From an uncultured Bacilli bacterium (GTDB taxonomy: Bacteria; Bacillota_I; Bacilli_A; RF39; UBA660), in contig CANRGI010000001.1 of assembly GCA_947630095.1 (NCBI GenBank), positions 1-25,467 on the forward strand: a DNA stretch of 25,467 nucleotides, in the 5' to 3' direction. Below the pieces are notes generated by a model. It was given only the letters and a program-made list of their open reading frames with translations, was not told the origin of the DNA and searched no databases. Both the position numbers and the translations under genes were made by a program. Of this stretch, positions 6,760-14,895 are shown piece by piece. Position 1 is the stretch's first letter, and each line of letters opens with the position of its first letter.

Positions 6760-7434
6760 ATGAAAGAGAATAAAAAGAAAAATAGTAGGAATATAACTTT
6801 TAAAAAACTATTTTTAATATTTGTAATAGGTTCTGTGGTGGGAAATTATTACGAAATGATATTAAATTTAGTTAGACACTACTTAAGAGATGGGTCTATT
6901 TTTTGGGAAGTAAGACGTGGTTTTATCTATGGACCATTTAGTCCTGTTTATGGTCTTGGTGCTGTACTTATGACTTTAGTTTTTGCTGAAAAAGATTATA
7001 AATGGTATAAAGTTATTCTTTATGGTGCTTTAATATGTGGAACTTTTGAATATTTAATAAGTTTCTTACAAGAAAAAATTATAGGCACTATTAGTTGGAA
7101 TTATACTAGATATCCTTTAGATATAAATGGTAGAACTACTATTCCTATTATGTTACTTTGGGGAATTATGACATTAATATTTACTAAATATTTATACCCT
7201 TTCATTACTAAAATTATAAATAATACACCTTATATGGTAAAAGAAATAGTAATATATCCATTAATAATTTTTATAACTTTTGATGCTTTTATATCAGGCG
7301 CTGCTGTTTTTAGACAAAGTATGAGAAGAGATGGAAAGCCACCTGTTACTATATTAGGTAAAATATGTGATAAAGTATATACTGACGAAAGATTAAAAGA
7401 AGTATATCCAAATATGAGAGTTCCTGAAAGATAA
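6760..7434 (+). CDS. CmpB-type putative ABC-transporter type IV membrane protein
   Basis: A 224-residue membrane protein of the family annotated as putative ABC-transporter type IV (CmpB, PF06541). Diagnostic features are RRGFIYGPFSPVYGLGA (about 46-62), FEYLISFLQEKIIGTISWNY (about 104-123) and LDINGRTTIP (about 126-135) followed by LLWG. Five or more hydrophobic segments alternate with conserved loops, and the C-terminus is a charged cytoplasmic tail. Despite the family name no transported substrate has been assigned here and no ATPase partner is nearby. It overlaps tightly with the PAP2 gene that starts two bases after its stop, so the two are likely co-translated and may act in envelope lipid metabolism (inference). 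Confidence 0.8.
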   Translation: MKENKKKNSRNITFKKLFLIFVIGSVVGNYYEMILNLVRHYLRDGSIFWEVRRGFIYGPFSPVYGLGAVLMTLVFAEKDYKWYKVILYGALICGTFEYLISFLQEKIIGTISWNYTRYPLDINGRTTIPIMLLWGIMTLIFTKYLYPFITKIINNTPYMVKEIVIYPLIIFITFDAFISGAAVFRQSMRRDGKPPVTILGKICDKVYTDERLKEVYPNMRVPER

Positions 7435-7435
7435 T

Positions 7436-8044
7436 ATGAAAAAATATATTAACTTTTTAAAACCTATGTTATTAGTTTTAATTTTAAATGCTTTTCTATA
7501 CTTTATAACTAAACAAATAAATCTTAATTATAACTTCATAACACCTAAAATTACTTTTCCATTTATACCAACACTTGTATTTATCTATAATTCTTGGTAT
7601 CCTTTTATTTTTATAATATCTTTTATAATTTATAAAAAAGACTATAATTTATTTAGAAAACTTATTAAATCTTTAATTATTTCAATAATACTATCTAATT
7701 TAACTTTTATAATTTATCCTACTATAATAAATAGACCTAATATAAAAGTAGATAATATAACTTCATTTATTTTAAATTTAACTTATAAAATAGATAATCC
7801 AGCAGTAAATTGTTTACCATCAATACATTGTTTATTTTCTTTTATTATTTCTTATTATATTTTAAAAACTAAATTAAATATTAAAACTAAAACATTAATA
7901 CTAATATATTTCTTATTAATAATTTTATCTACATTATTAGTACATCAACATTTGTTAATAGATGTTATATTTGCTTTTATTTATTCAGTAATTAGCCTCT
8001 TAATAACTCATTACTTATTCACAAGAAAAAAACACAAGAATTAA
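7436..8044 (+). CDS. PAP2-superfamily membrane phosphatase (IPC-synthase-like)
   Basis: A 202-residue protein with about six hydrophobic segments. The PAP2 motif C2 is LPSIHC (His131) and motif C3 is STLLVHQHLLID (His172, Asp176), with Thr in place of the usual Arg after Ser. This variant C3 and the absence of a clear KX6RP motif C1 match the inositol-phosphorylceramide-synthase-like branch (PAP2_3) rather than classical phosphatidic acid phosphatases. It may hydrolyse or transfer lipid phosphates at the membrane face. The ATG is one base after the upstream stop, and the ribosome site is only GAAAG, so translational coupling is likely. It converges with the lipid gene pair on the other strand. 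Confidence 0.8.
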   Translation: MKKYINFLKPMLLVLILNAFLYFITKQINLNYNFITPKITFPFIPTLVFIYNSWYPFIFIISFIIYKKDYNLFRKLIKSLIISIILSNLTFIIYPTIINRPNIKVDNITSFILNLTYKIDNPAVNCLPSIHCLFSFIISYYILKTKLNIKTKTLILIYFLLIILSTLLVHQHLLIDVIFAFIYSVISLLITHYLFTRKKHKN

Positions 8045-8056
8045 TTTCCTGTGAAT
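8017..8056. terminator. Probable shared terminator between convergent genes
   Basis: The 12-base gap between the convergent PAP2 and decarboxylase genes is covered by two alternative hairpins: ATTCACA (8017-8023) with TGTGAAT (8050-8056), and CACAAGAA with TTTCCTGTG (8033-8053, one mismatch). T runs are poor on the + strand and absent-to-weak on the other, so the assignment is tentative. Confidence 0.35.
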
Positions 8057-9295
8057 TTAACTATTGTTTTGATTATTATTATTTTGATTATAATTATTCA
8101 TATAGTCTAGTGGTGGCACTTCAAAACCTTGCTCGATTTCTGGTTCATTTGTTACTTGAGGTGTTTCTGTTGTAGTCTCATTTTCTACTACAGGCGGAGT
8201 TGCACTTTCATTATTAACAGGTGTTTCTTCTTTTGCTAGAACTACATCAGTAGGTTCAGGAGTGGTTTCAGTAGGCGTTGTTGCTTCAGTAGTCACTATA
8301 GTAGGTTCTGTAGTTGTAGTATTAGTTTCAGTTGTTTCAGGAGTATCTTCTTTCAAACTAACTTCTTCTATGGCCATTTTTTCTCTTTCTATTGCTCTTT
8401 CTCTTTCATTATTTATTATATCTTCATTTGTTGCTTTTCTACCTATTCTTGAACCTATTTCAACTAAAGTTTCTACATCTTCTTTAGTATTTTTTATTAT
8501 GTCTTCGTCTATTACTATTTTATCTTTTTCAACTAATAAAACTATAGTAGAACCACCAAACTCAAACATACCTTTTTCGTCGCCTCTTTTAAATGGCCAC
8601 TCAGCAGAGTGATAATTTTTTATTTTACCGACAAGCATAGCACCAACTTCAATTTGTACGACATCTCCAAAGTTTTCAGTATGTAATACAGTAAATTCTC
8701 TTGAGTTTCTTTTATATACTGGTTCTGTTTCGTGCGCTATTGGTCTTACTGTGTTTAGTACACCTTTTATATAAATATTTCCACTTTTAGTTCCATTATC
8801 TATATAAATATATCTATGATAGTCTTTTGGTCTTAATCTTATTATAATCATATATCCATCGTGATATTTAGCGCTTATAGGATCTCCATTTAATAAATCT
8901 CCTACTGTATAATAAGAATTTTTTATTTTAAAATCATTTCTATCACTTATTTTATATACTAATGCTTTACCATCACAAGGACTTATAAATATATTTGCAT
9001 CTTTATTTATATTCATACATTCTGGCTTTTTAACTCTAGTAAAGAAATCATTAAAACTTTTAAAATCTGTTCTAGTAAACATATTTATATCTATATTATT
9101 TTCTTTAATAAAATCTTTTATCATATAATCACTTAAAGGACTTTTTAAGAACATTGAAGCAAGTTGTGAACAAAAAGGATAAGAAAGTAACTTTGCTAAC
9201 ATTCTTCCAAAACTATTTCCATATAAAAATTTAATTGCTTTACTTTCCTTATCGACATCTAATTTTCCATTTCTATCTCTACCAACTATAACCAT
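8057..9295 (-). CDS. psd: Phosphatidylserine decarboxylase with long low-complexity C-terminal tail
   Basis: A 412-residue pyruvoyl enzyme converting phosphatidylserine to phosphatidylethanolamine at the membrane. Catalytic residues are visible: Asp108 (SPCDGKA), His160 (RPKDYHR) and the self-cleavage motif GGST, whose Ser249 becomes the pyruvoyl group; the usual motif is LGST, so the first Leu is Gly. The enzyme core ends near residue 275. A tail of about 130 residues follows, with a charged helix (290-312), then Thr/Glu/Pro-rich repeats (TTTTE, TPTETTPEPT) and a terminal Asn/Gln-rich stretch. Such a tail is unusual in this family and would remain on the small alpha subunit. The ATG lies 3 bases past the dagK stop, with a GAGGAA ribosome site inside dagK, so the two are coupled. 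No phosphatidylserine synthase is in the window. Confidence 0.9.
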   Translation of the reverse strand: MVIVGRDRNGKLDVDKESKAIKFLYGNSFGRMLAKLLSYPFCSQLASMFLKSPLSDYMIKDFIKENNIDINMFTRTDFKSFNDFFTRVKKPECMNINKDANIFISPCDGKALVYKISDRNDFKIKNSYYTVGDLLNGDPISAKYHDGYMIIIRLRPKDYHRYIYIDNGTKSGNIYIKGVLNTVRPIAHETEPVYKRNSREFTVLHTENFGDVVQIEVGAMLVGKIKNYHSAEWPFKRGDEKGMFEFGGSTIVLLVEKDKIVIDEDIIKNTKEDVETLVEIGSRIGRKATNEDIINNERERAIEREKMAIEEVSLKEDTPETTETNTTTTEPTIVTTEATTPTETTPEPTDVVLAKEETPVNNESATPPVVENETTTETPQVTNEPEIEQGFEVPPLDYMNNYNQNNNNQNNS

Positions 9296-9298
9296 ATT

Positions 9299-10243
9299 TT
9301 ATTCCTCCATTTCCTCATAATTCTCTAAAGATGTAAACAATTTAACTATATTCTTTTTTGGTAACATCATATTAATATCTTTATTTATTGAAAATACAAA
9401 TTCTTTTTCTTCGTGAGAGTATTCTTCTCCATCAATTACCCAACTAGGGGGAACTTTATCAAATTTAATTTTGAATTTATTAGTTCTATAATATTCTAAC
9501 CCTGGCATGTTTTTAATTTCTCCTGCTAAGATTTTACTTCCAATTAGTAAGAGTTCTGCTTTACTTTTAGCAGTACATAGGACTACTTCAAATTCGTCGT
9601 CGTCTAACTTAACATCATTATAAATATGGTCTATTCCTCCCATTCTACAAGTGTTAGTTACAAATACAAATGAGTAAGTTCCTGTTACTTTTTTACCATT
9701 TACTTCATAGGTTAAATCAAATAGTTTAACTTTATCTTTAAGTTCGTATAAAGCGTTCATAACATACCCTAAGCGACCGAAGCGCTTTTTCAAATTTCTA
9801 GGTGTATTATATGAAGCATCTACATAACTACCTATACAAGCGACATATACAAAAGGTCTTTTATTAATTAAGCATACATCAATATTTTTTATACTACCAT
9901 TAAGTAACATTTGGGCATTAATTATAGTATTTTTAGTAAAACCATACATTGTACCAACATCGTTAACTGTTCCTACTGGTAAATGGGCCATTAAGATTTT
10001 TTTTCTTCTTAGTAGGTTACCTCTTACACTTTCATTAAGAGTTCCATCTCCACCACAACATATAACTAAGTCTATATCATTAGGTAATTCTTTTATTATT
10101 CTTGATGCATCTCCCCTTTTGGTAGTTGGACACATTATAGTTTCATAATTATTTACACTAAGTAGTGCTGGTAAAGTTAGAATATCTTTTTTATCTTTTG
10201 GCTTTCCACTTTCTGGATTAAATACAATTGCACATTTTTTCAT
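9299..10243 (-). CDS. Diacylglycerol kinase-family lipid kinase (DagK/YegS/BmrU)
   Basis: A 314-residue soluble lipid kinase. The ATP-binding signature CCGGDGTLNESVRG is at residues 62-75 (GGDGT at 64-68), followed by the catalytic C-terminal beta-sandwich with a conserved PGLEYYR segment and WVIDGEE near 277. It most likely phosphorylates diacylglycerol to phosphatidic acid, feeding phospholipid synthesis; lipid-kinase relatives with other substrates cannot be excluded. The length is normal. It is first in a two-gene operon with phosphatidylserine decarboxylase, three bases apart, which fits a phospholipid recycling role. A TATAAT box (10271-10266 on the - strand) lies before it with no good -35 box, and a TCTAGT-N5-ACTAGA palindrome sits just upstream. 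Confidence 0.85.
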   Translation of the reverse strand: MKKCAIVFNPESGKPKDKKDILTLPALLSVNNYETIMCPTTKRGDASRIIKELPNDIDLVICCGGDGTLNESVRGNLLRRKKILMAHLPVGTVNDVGTMYGFTKNTIINAQMLLNGSIKNIDVCLINKRPFVYVACIGSYVDASYNTPRNLKKRFGRLGYVMNALYELKDKVKLFDLTYEVNGKKVTGTYSFVFVTNTCRMGGIDHIYNDVKLDDDEFEVVLCTAKSKAELLLIGSKILAGEIKNMPGLEYYRTNKFKIKFDKVPPSWVIDGEEYSHEEKEFVFSINKDINMMLPKKNIVKLFTSLENYEEMEE

Positions 10244-10297
10244 ATTTTCACCTATTTACAATAACATTATACTATTAATTTAACCATTTTACTAGTA

Positions 10298-10314
10298 TCT
10301 AGTCATACACTAGA
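10298..10314. promoter_or_regulatory. 17-bp palindrome upstream of dagK-psd
   Basis: TCTAGT (10298-10303) and ACTAGA (10309-10314) are a perfect inverted repeat around five bases. It lies just upstream of the poor -35 region for the dagK promoter (TATAAT box at 10266-10271, - strand). Position suits an activator site, but the sequence has no other copy I could find in the window. Confidence 0.35.
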
Positions 10315-10331
10315 CATTTTATATAAAGAAA

Positions 10332-10353
10332 AATAGTTAGAAACCTAACTATT
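10332..10353 (-). terminator. Terminator of the abi-htrA operon
   Basis: On the - strand the stem AATAGTTAG/CTAACTATT (9 bp, 4-base loop, 10353-10332) is followed by a short T run (complement of 10327-10333). The stem begins in the last codons and stop of htrA. Confidence 0.65.
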
Positions 10354-11424
10354 ACTTCCAAGTTTTACTTTAATTTCTTTACTCTTACCATCTCTAATTA
10401 TAGTAAGTGTTACTTTGTCGTCTGGATTATAACTATAAAGTCTATATCTAAATTCTGCTATGTCTGTTACTTCGTCGTCTCCTACTCTAACTATGACATC
10501 TCCACTAGTTAAACCAGCATCACTTGCAGGACTATTATTTTCTACATCAACTATAACTACACCTGCTAAAATATCACTATCAAGTCTAATACCTGCAGAA
10601 AGTAATTGCATTCTACTACTTGCATTAACCATACTAACACCTATATAAGGTCTACTAATAGAGCCATAATTCCTTAGGTCATTAGCATAATTTATTGCGT
10701 CTTCTATTGGAATAGAAAAACCTATGCTTTCTACTGTATCTTCAACTATCTTTAATGAATTTATACCTATTACTTCTCCATTTACATTACATAAAGGTCC
10801 ACCACTGTTACCAGGACTAATTGCCGCGTCTGTTTGCATTACGTTCATTATCCAGTCACTTTGTCCACCACTTAAACTAACAGAAACTAATCTATCTTTT
10901 CCACTTAGTATTCCTCTTGTGACTGTTCCTTTAAAATCTATTCCCATAGGACTTCCTATAGTAAATACAGTATCTCCTTTTCTAACATCTTCACTTTTAC
11001 CTAAAGTGGCAACATTTAATATAGTATCTTTATCTACCTTTAATACTGCTATATCTGCATATTCGTCACTACCTACAATAGACGCTGTAGTAACACTATC
11101 GTCACTATAAGTTATCTTTATATCTCCAGCATCTTCTATAACGTGATGGTTTGTCATAATATAGGCATATTTATCGTCTTTATCATATACAAAACCAGTA
11201 CCAGTACCAAGTAATGTATCTCTTTCATATACTTGTACAACAACAGTCGCGCTTTCTATTTTTTCTACCGCTTCTGCTATTCCTGTATCTGTTATACTAA
11301 CATTTTTTTCTGTTATAGTTTTAACTACTTCATTAGGATACTTATATATAACTGCGCACATAATAAGTACACCTAAAATAAACGCTATTAAAACTCCTAA
11401 ACAATATATAAATTTCTTTCTCAC
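10345..11424 (-). CDS. HtrA/DegP-type membrane-anchored serine protease
   Basis: About 359 residues, with an N-terminal membrane anchor (hydrophobic segment, residues about 5-27), a trypsin-like domain and one C-terminal PDZ domain. Catalytic triad, numbered from the GTG start: His94 (TNHHV), Asp124 (YADIAVL) and Ser207 (GNSGGPL). The PDZ region (about 265-350) has SPASDAGLTSGDVIVRV. The family degrades or refolds misfolded exported proteins outside the membrane. The GTG at 11424 is preferred because AGGAG lies nine bases upstream; the in-frame TTG at 11445 lies before that site and inside the previous gene. The upstream abi stop TAG overlaps the ribosome site, implying translational coupling. 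Why an abortive infection gene leads this operon is not clear. Confidence 0.9.
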   Translation of the reverse strand: MRKKFIYCLGVLIAFILGVLIMCAVIYKYPNEVVKTITEKNVSITDTGIAEAVEKIESATVVVQVYERDTLLGTGTGFVYDKDDKYAYIMTNHHVIEDAGDIKITYSDDSVTTASIVGSDEYADIAVLKVDKDTILNVATLGKSEDVRKGDTVFTIGSPMGIDFKGTVTRGILSGKDRLVSVSLSGGQSDWIMNVMQTDAAISPGNSGGPLCNVNGEVIGINSLKIVEDTVESIGFSIPIEDAINYANDLRNYGSISRPYIGVSMVNASSRMQLLSAGIRLDSDILAGVVIVDVENNSPASDAGLTSGDVIVRVGDDEVTDIAEFRYRLYSYNPDDKVTLTIIRDGKSKEIKVKLGSNS

Positions 11425-11437
11425 TTTTATCCATCTC

Positions 11438-12370
11438 CTATTCAATGTACATTATATCTCTATAATTAGGTGGGAAACCCATTTTATCTAAAATATCGTC
11501 TATCTTTATTGTATGAAGTAACCCAGTAAGTTTATCTATTTCATAATTTATTTCATTCATCATCATTTTAAAGTCTACTGGTCTAAGTAATCTTTTAAGT
11601 ATTATAATAAGGGCAAAGATGTCATTTTTACCATAAACATATTCTTCATTAGTTTTATCAATATTTAGTAAATTATGATATTTAGTATCAGGAATAACTC
11701 TCTGTGTAAAATTATCAAATAATATGTTTTCGTGAGCACATAAATTTCTATAATTAGCAAGTATAGGTAAATACACTATTAAATCTGGAACATCTATTTT
11801 ATAAATATTAGCAATTTCTATTTTATCTTGCATTTTAAGTACACTATATATCTCACTCATAATACCAAAACTAATAACTTTAACACCTATCCAAAGAGGT
11901 ATATAACCATAATTTTCTAAATAGTGATTAGTTGCCATATGGCTTTTACCATTTATTCGCAGTTGACGTTTAATCTTTCTTATTAAATCATTAATCTGCC
12001 TCATTTTACTTTTATCATTATCAAAGTTTTTAACATTTAAGTAATCTCTTTCTTTATAACCATATTCCCTACTCAAAACATAACTTAAAATAGATTTATA
12101 GTTATTTTCTACTATTAGAATATTCTTAAAGATTATATTCCTAAACATTCTATCAAATACAAATAGACTATATATTTCTTCAAATGTAGTTCCTTCTTTA
12201 AACTTTCTCGATGTATCTTTTCTTAAAAATACGTGTCTGTAACCCATTAAAAAGAAATAATTTTCTCTTAAAAGGACTTCTTTAGTATATTCAATATCAC
12301 TTATTTTTAGTCCTTTATCAATTAATATGTTGATTTGTTCATCTAAATTTTTAAATACTTTATTTGCCAA
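11438..12370 (-). CDS. Abi_2 family abortive infection protein (AbiD/AbiF type)
   Basis: A 310-residue protein of the Abi_2 family (PF07751), an anti-phage abortive infection group. It carries an RX4H motif, RNLCAH at Arg208-His213, typical of HEPN nucleases, so RNA cleavage is a plausible activity; a target is not known here. Other family features are the N-terminal KNLDEQINIL...RENYFFLMGYRH segment and FRNIIFKNILIVENNYKSIL. The start is TTG at 12370, with AGGTG seven bases upstream. It precedes htrA on the same strand, with the htrA start only about 13 bases downstream. It also carries the GATGA word that is otherwise missing from the chromosome-type genes here, which may indicate later arrival. 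Confidence 0.8.
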   Translation of the reverse strand: MANKVFKNLDEQINILIDKGLKISDIEYTKEVLLRENYFFLMGYRHVFLRKDTSRKFKEGTTFEEIYSLFVFDRMFRNIIFKNILIVENNYKSILSYVLSREYGYKERDYLNVKNFDNDKSKMRQINDLIRKIKRQLRINGKSHMATNHYLENYGYIPLWIGVKVISFGIMSEIYSVLKMQDKIEIANIYKIDVPDLIVYLPILANYRNLCAHENILFDNFTQRVIPDTKYHNLLNIDKTNEEYVYGKNDIFALIIILKRLLRPVDFKMMMNEINYEIDKLTGLLHTIKIDDILDKMGFPPNYRDIMYIE

Positions 12371-12501
12371 CCCTCGTCACCTATAAAAAATTTTACCACA
12401 AAATAATTATTTTAACTAGACTTTTATTGCTTTTTTCACATAATTATCAGAAAATAAAAAAATAACTATTATTAATAGTGTAAATTAAAAATCTAACTAG
12501 A

Positions 12502-12530
12502 TTGAATTATAAAGTCTTTTATGATATTAT
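12502..12530 (+). promoter_or_regulatory. Promoter of the orphan gene at 12549
   Basis: TTGAAT (12502-12507) and TATTAT (12525-12530) are spaced by 17 bases. The ribosome site AGGAGG follows at 12537-12542, so the untranslated leader is very short. Confidence 0.7.
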
Positions 12531-12548
12531 TTAGTTAGGAGGTAAATG

Positions 12549-12950
12549 ATGGACGACGTTACATACACAGAAACTTTTACTAGAATAGTTGATAAAGATA
12601 GTGAAGCAATTGCGCATAAATTATATGCGATAGAAAGTGAATATAATAAACAGGCTGGTTGGAGTATAGATAATTTAGATATAACTGAGGTAAGTTATGA
12701 TAGTGTAAAAATCTCTGCTACATTATCAAAACATAGTAATAAAGAAGAACTACCTTATCAAGAATTATTTATAAAAACTATAAACTCGAATTACACTAGT
12801 TTAAATAATCAACTTAGTATGATAAATGAACAATACCCTAGTAGTTATGGTTATGAAGTAGGAGAAACTATTTCAATTAAACTTAATGATGGAAATATGA
12901 TAATAATTACTCCAATAACTAAATATCAAGATAGAATAAGAAGAAGATAA
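12549..12950 (+). CDS. Hypothetical 133-residue orphan protein
   Basis: A soluble protein I do not recognise, with no signal peptide or membrane segment. Its first 40 residues are acidic, it has an alternating-hydrophobic segment DNLDITEVSYDSVKISATLS suggesting beta strands, and the C-terminus is rich in Ile then Arg. The ATG at 12549 is six bases after a perfect AGGAGG (12537-12542); the ATG at 12546 is only three bases away and less likely. It is monocistronic: a promoter at 12502-12530 and a bidirectional terminator at 12952-12989. A clean single-gene unit with strong signals suggests real expression. Confidence 0.65.
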   Translation: MDDVTYTETFTRIVDKDSEAIAHKLYAIESEYNKQAGWSIDNLDITEVSYDSVKISATLSKHSNKEELPYQELFIKTINSNYTSLNNQLSMINEQYPSSYGYEVGETISIKLNDGNMIIITPITKYQDRIRRR

Positions 12951-12951
12951 T

Positions 12952-12989
12952 AAAAAAACAGTAAACAATTTAAGTTTTACTGTTTTTTT
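12952..12989. terminator. Bidirectional intrinsic terminator
   Basis: A7 followed by ACAGTAAA (12952-12965) pairs with TTTTACTGT followed by T7 (12975-12989) around a short loop. It terminates the orphan gene on the + strand and the NPKTG surface protein gene on the - strand. Confidence 0.85.
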
Positions 12990-13032
12990 CGTTATTTAGT
13001 AATCGTTTAAGAAGAGAAATTAGAAAAAGCAA

Positions 13033-14835
13033 TTATTTTACTAATATTTTATTAGTGTTTCTTTTTACTAAATATAAACCAATACCAATAACTAATAAAG
13101 ATGTTAATCCAATAACTATATAAGTAGAAATTGCATCTCCAGTTTTAGGGTTATTAATTAAAGTATCTACATACGCAATAACGTATTCACTAAATTTATC
13201 ACTCTTAAACTTTAATGCTTTTCCATCACTTGTTAAAGTTGCATCTAATTTTTCAACTTTTCCTTCGTGATTTCTTAAAATATAGTATTTTCTTTCATAA
13301 CCTTTTGCTACACTAGGTAACTCTGGTAAGTAAGCAAGTATTTCTATTTCACTTGTTAAGTCTGCTATTTCATAGTCTTTACCTAATACATTAAGATTAA
13401 TTTTTATACTTAATGCTTTACTTATAGTACCTTCTTTAAAGGCATCAGTGAATAATTTTTTAGTTTTATTATCTAATTCTATTTCTTCACTACTTAAAGT
13501 TACAGTTGCAGGGTTTTCTCCAATTATTTCTTGATATTTTTCTCCTGCTAAAGTATTATTTACTACACTTGAGAAATCATTACCAGAAGTAATTGTGTTA
13601 TCTTCTATTTTGTATTCATATATGATAGGAGAGTCTATATAACCTATTCCGATTACTCCAGCGTTAGTTACTTCAAATTCGATAGCAGTTCCATCAAAAT
13701 TTAATGTTGCAGGAACTTTTTTAACTTCTCCATCAACAACACTAACTACATAATAATCTCTAGCGTGTCCTTCTTCTAGTCCTTCAAGTAAACCATTAAC
13801 TTTTAATATTACTTTTTGTGGAGTTAATAATTTATCTAATTTAGTACTATAATATCCAGTTCCATCACTTATTGATAAACGAACTTGAAAATACTTTTTG
13901 AAATTAAATCCTTCTTCTGTTTTACTATCTACTAAAGTTTTATCTTCTCCATAAAAATCATTAGCACCTATAGTACTTATGTAATAATAATAACCAGTTG
14001 CAGGTAATTCTTCTTTAATTGCTTCATTTGCGTTTATTGCTGCTTCCATAGCGCTTCCAAAAGCAGTTGCATCTGATGGTTTAATTGCATTTGTATAGTC
14101 ATAACCATTAAATTTAACTAATACAGCATCGTCACCATAATTATTTGTATAAGTTACTGTTACAGTACCATCTTCTTTTACTTTATATACACCAATTATT
14201 TCTCCTTCACCAGAAACCATACCAGGTGTACAATCATTTTTTCCTGCTGAACAATTGTAATTTATTACATAATCTCCAGGGTTAAAATAATCTTTTACAT
14301 CTAAAGTTATTGTATTTTCTCCAGGTGGCTTAAGACCATTTGCTAGTAAATGAACTCTAAAACCTTTAGCATTTTCAAAAACTTCTTTTTGTGGAGTTGA
14401 TAATTCATTTGTATAAACAGTTAAATTATTTTCATTTTTAAAACCATCTACAACATTTTCACTAGTTGGCATAATACTATCCCAGTTATATAAGAATTTA
14501 CCACTTTCATTGTAAGCATCAAATGATAATATTACTTTATTACTAACTGCTAATTTTAGTGTTTCATTAGTAATAAATACATTAGTTTTTTCACAACCAT
14601 CTTTATATACTAACTTAATAGTAACTTTATCGTTAAAATCAAGTGTATCTTTTTTATTAGCAGTTATAATATTATCAATATTTAAAGTATAGTCGTCACA
14701 AGTACCTATATTTACTGTATTAGTATTTGCAATTATTGAGACTCCATTATCCCTCCCTTCTTCTAAAGCATTAAGATTATTTAGTGTTACTAATGTTAAG
14801 ACTGCACTAAATAAAATAAGTAACAATTTTTTCAT
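13033..14835 (-). CDS. Sortase-anchored surface protein (NPKTG)
   Basis: A 600-residue secreted protein. The signal peptide is MKKLLLILFSAVLTLVTL then NNLNA. The C-terminal end has NNPKTGD, a membrane segment (about 578-592) and a KRNTNK tail, the standard sortase-anchoring layout with an NPxTG variant of LPxTG. The body has about five beta-rich repeats ending in the phrases VVSVVDGEVKKV, IEFEVTNAGVIGIGY and KFKSDKFSEYVIAY; the last of these resembles cell-wall-protein modules. Two Cys pairs occur near the N-terminus. No sortase gene is in the window. It is transcribed from a consensus promoter at 15013-15041 through a leader ORF and a terminator hairpin, so expression is likely regulated. 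Confidence 0.85.
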   Translation of the reverse strand: MKKLLLILFSAVLTLVTLNNLNALEEGRDNGVSIIANTNTVNIGTCDDYTLNIDNIITANKKDTLDFNDKVTIKLVYKDGCEKTNVFITNETLKLAVSNKVILSFDAYNESGKFLYNWDSIMPTSENVVDGFKNENNLTVYTNELSTPQKEVFENAKGFRVHLLANGLKPPGENTITLDVKDYFNPGDYVINYNCSAGKNDCTPGMVSGEGEIIGVYKVKEDGTVTVTYTNNYGDDAVLVKFNGYDYTNAIKPSDATAFGSAMEAAINANEAIKEELPATGYYYYISTIGANDFYGEDKTLVDSKTEEGFNFKKYFQVRLSISDGTGYYSTKLDKLLTPQKVILKVNGLLEGLEEGHARDYYVVSVVDGEVKKVPATLNFDGTAIEFEVTNAGVIGIGYIDSPIIYEYKIEDNTITSGNDFSSVVNNTLAGEKYQEIIGENPATVTLSSEEIELDNKTKKLFTDAFKEGTISKALSIKINLNVLGKDYEIADLTSEIEILAYLPELPSVAKGYERKYYILRNHEGKVEKLDATLTSDGKALKFKSDKFSEYVIAYVDTLINNPKTGDAISTYIVIGLTSLLVIGIGLYLVKRNTNKILVK

Positions 14836-14867
14836 TTTCTTTTCTCCTTTCTATTTTAAGACAAAGC

Positions 14868-14895
14868 AAAAAGACACATAATAAAATTATGTGCC
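14868..14895 (-). terminator. Terminator hairpin in the surface-protein leader (attenuator)
   Basis: On the - strand GGCACATAAT (14895-14886) pairs over 10 bp (one G-U) with ATTATGTGTC (14882-14873) around a TTT loop, followed by T5 (14872-14868). It lies between the promoter and the surface protein gene and overlaps the 3' end of the leader ORF, so most transcripts would stop here unless ribosomes or a factor disrupt it. An earlier CATAAT (14915-14920 region) can compete for the 3' arm. Confidence 0.75.

Noticed and set aside
8262..8612. Ser/Val-rich + strand ORF within psd
   Set aside because: It is the mirror of the Thr/Glu repeat region of the decarboxylase tail and has no start signals.
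10724..11110. Open frame opposite htrA
   Set aside because: It overlaps the catalytic domain of an intact protease gene; no ribosome site or recognisable domain.
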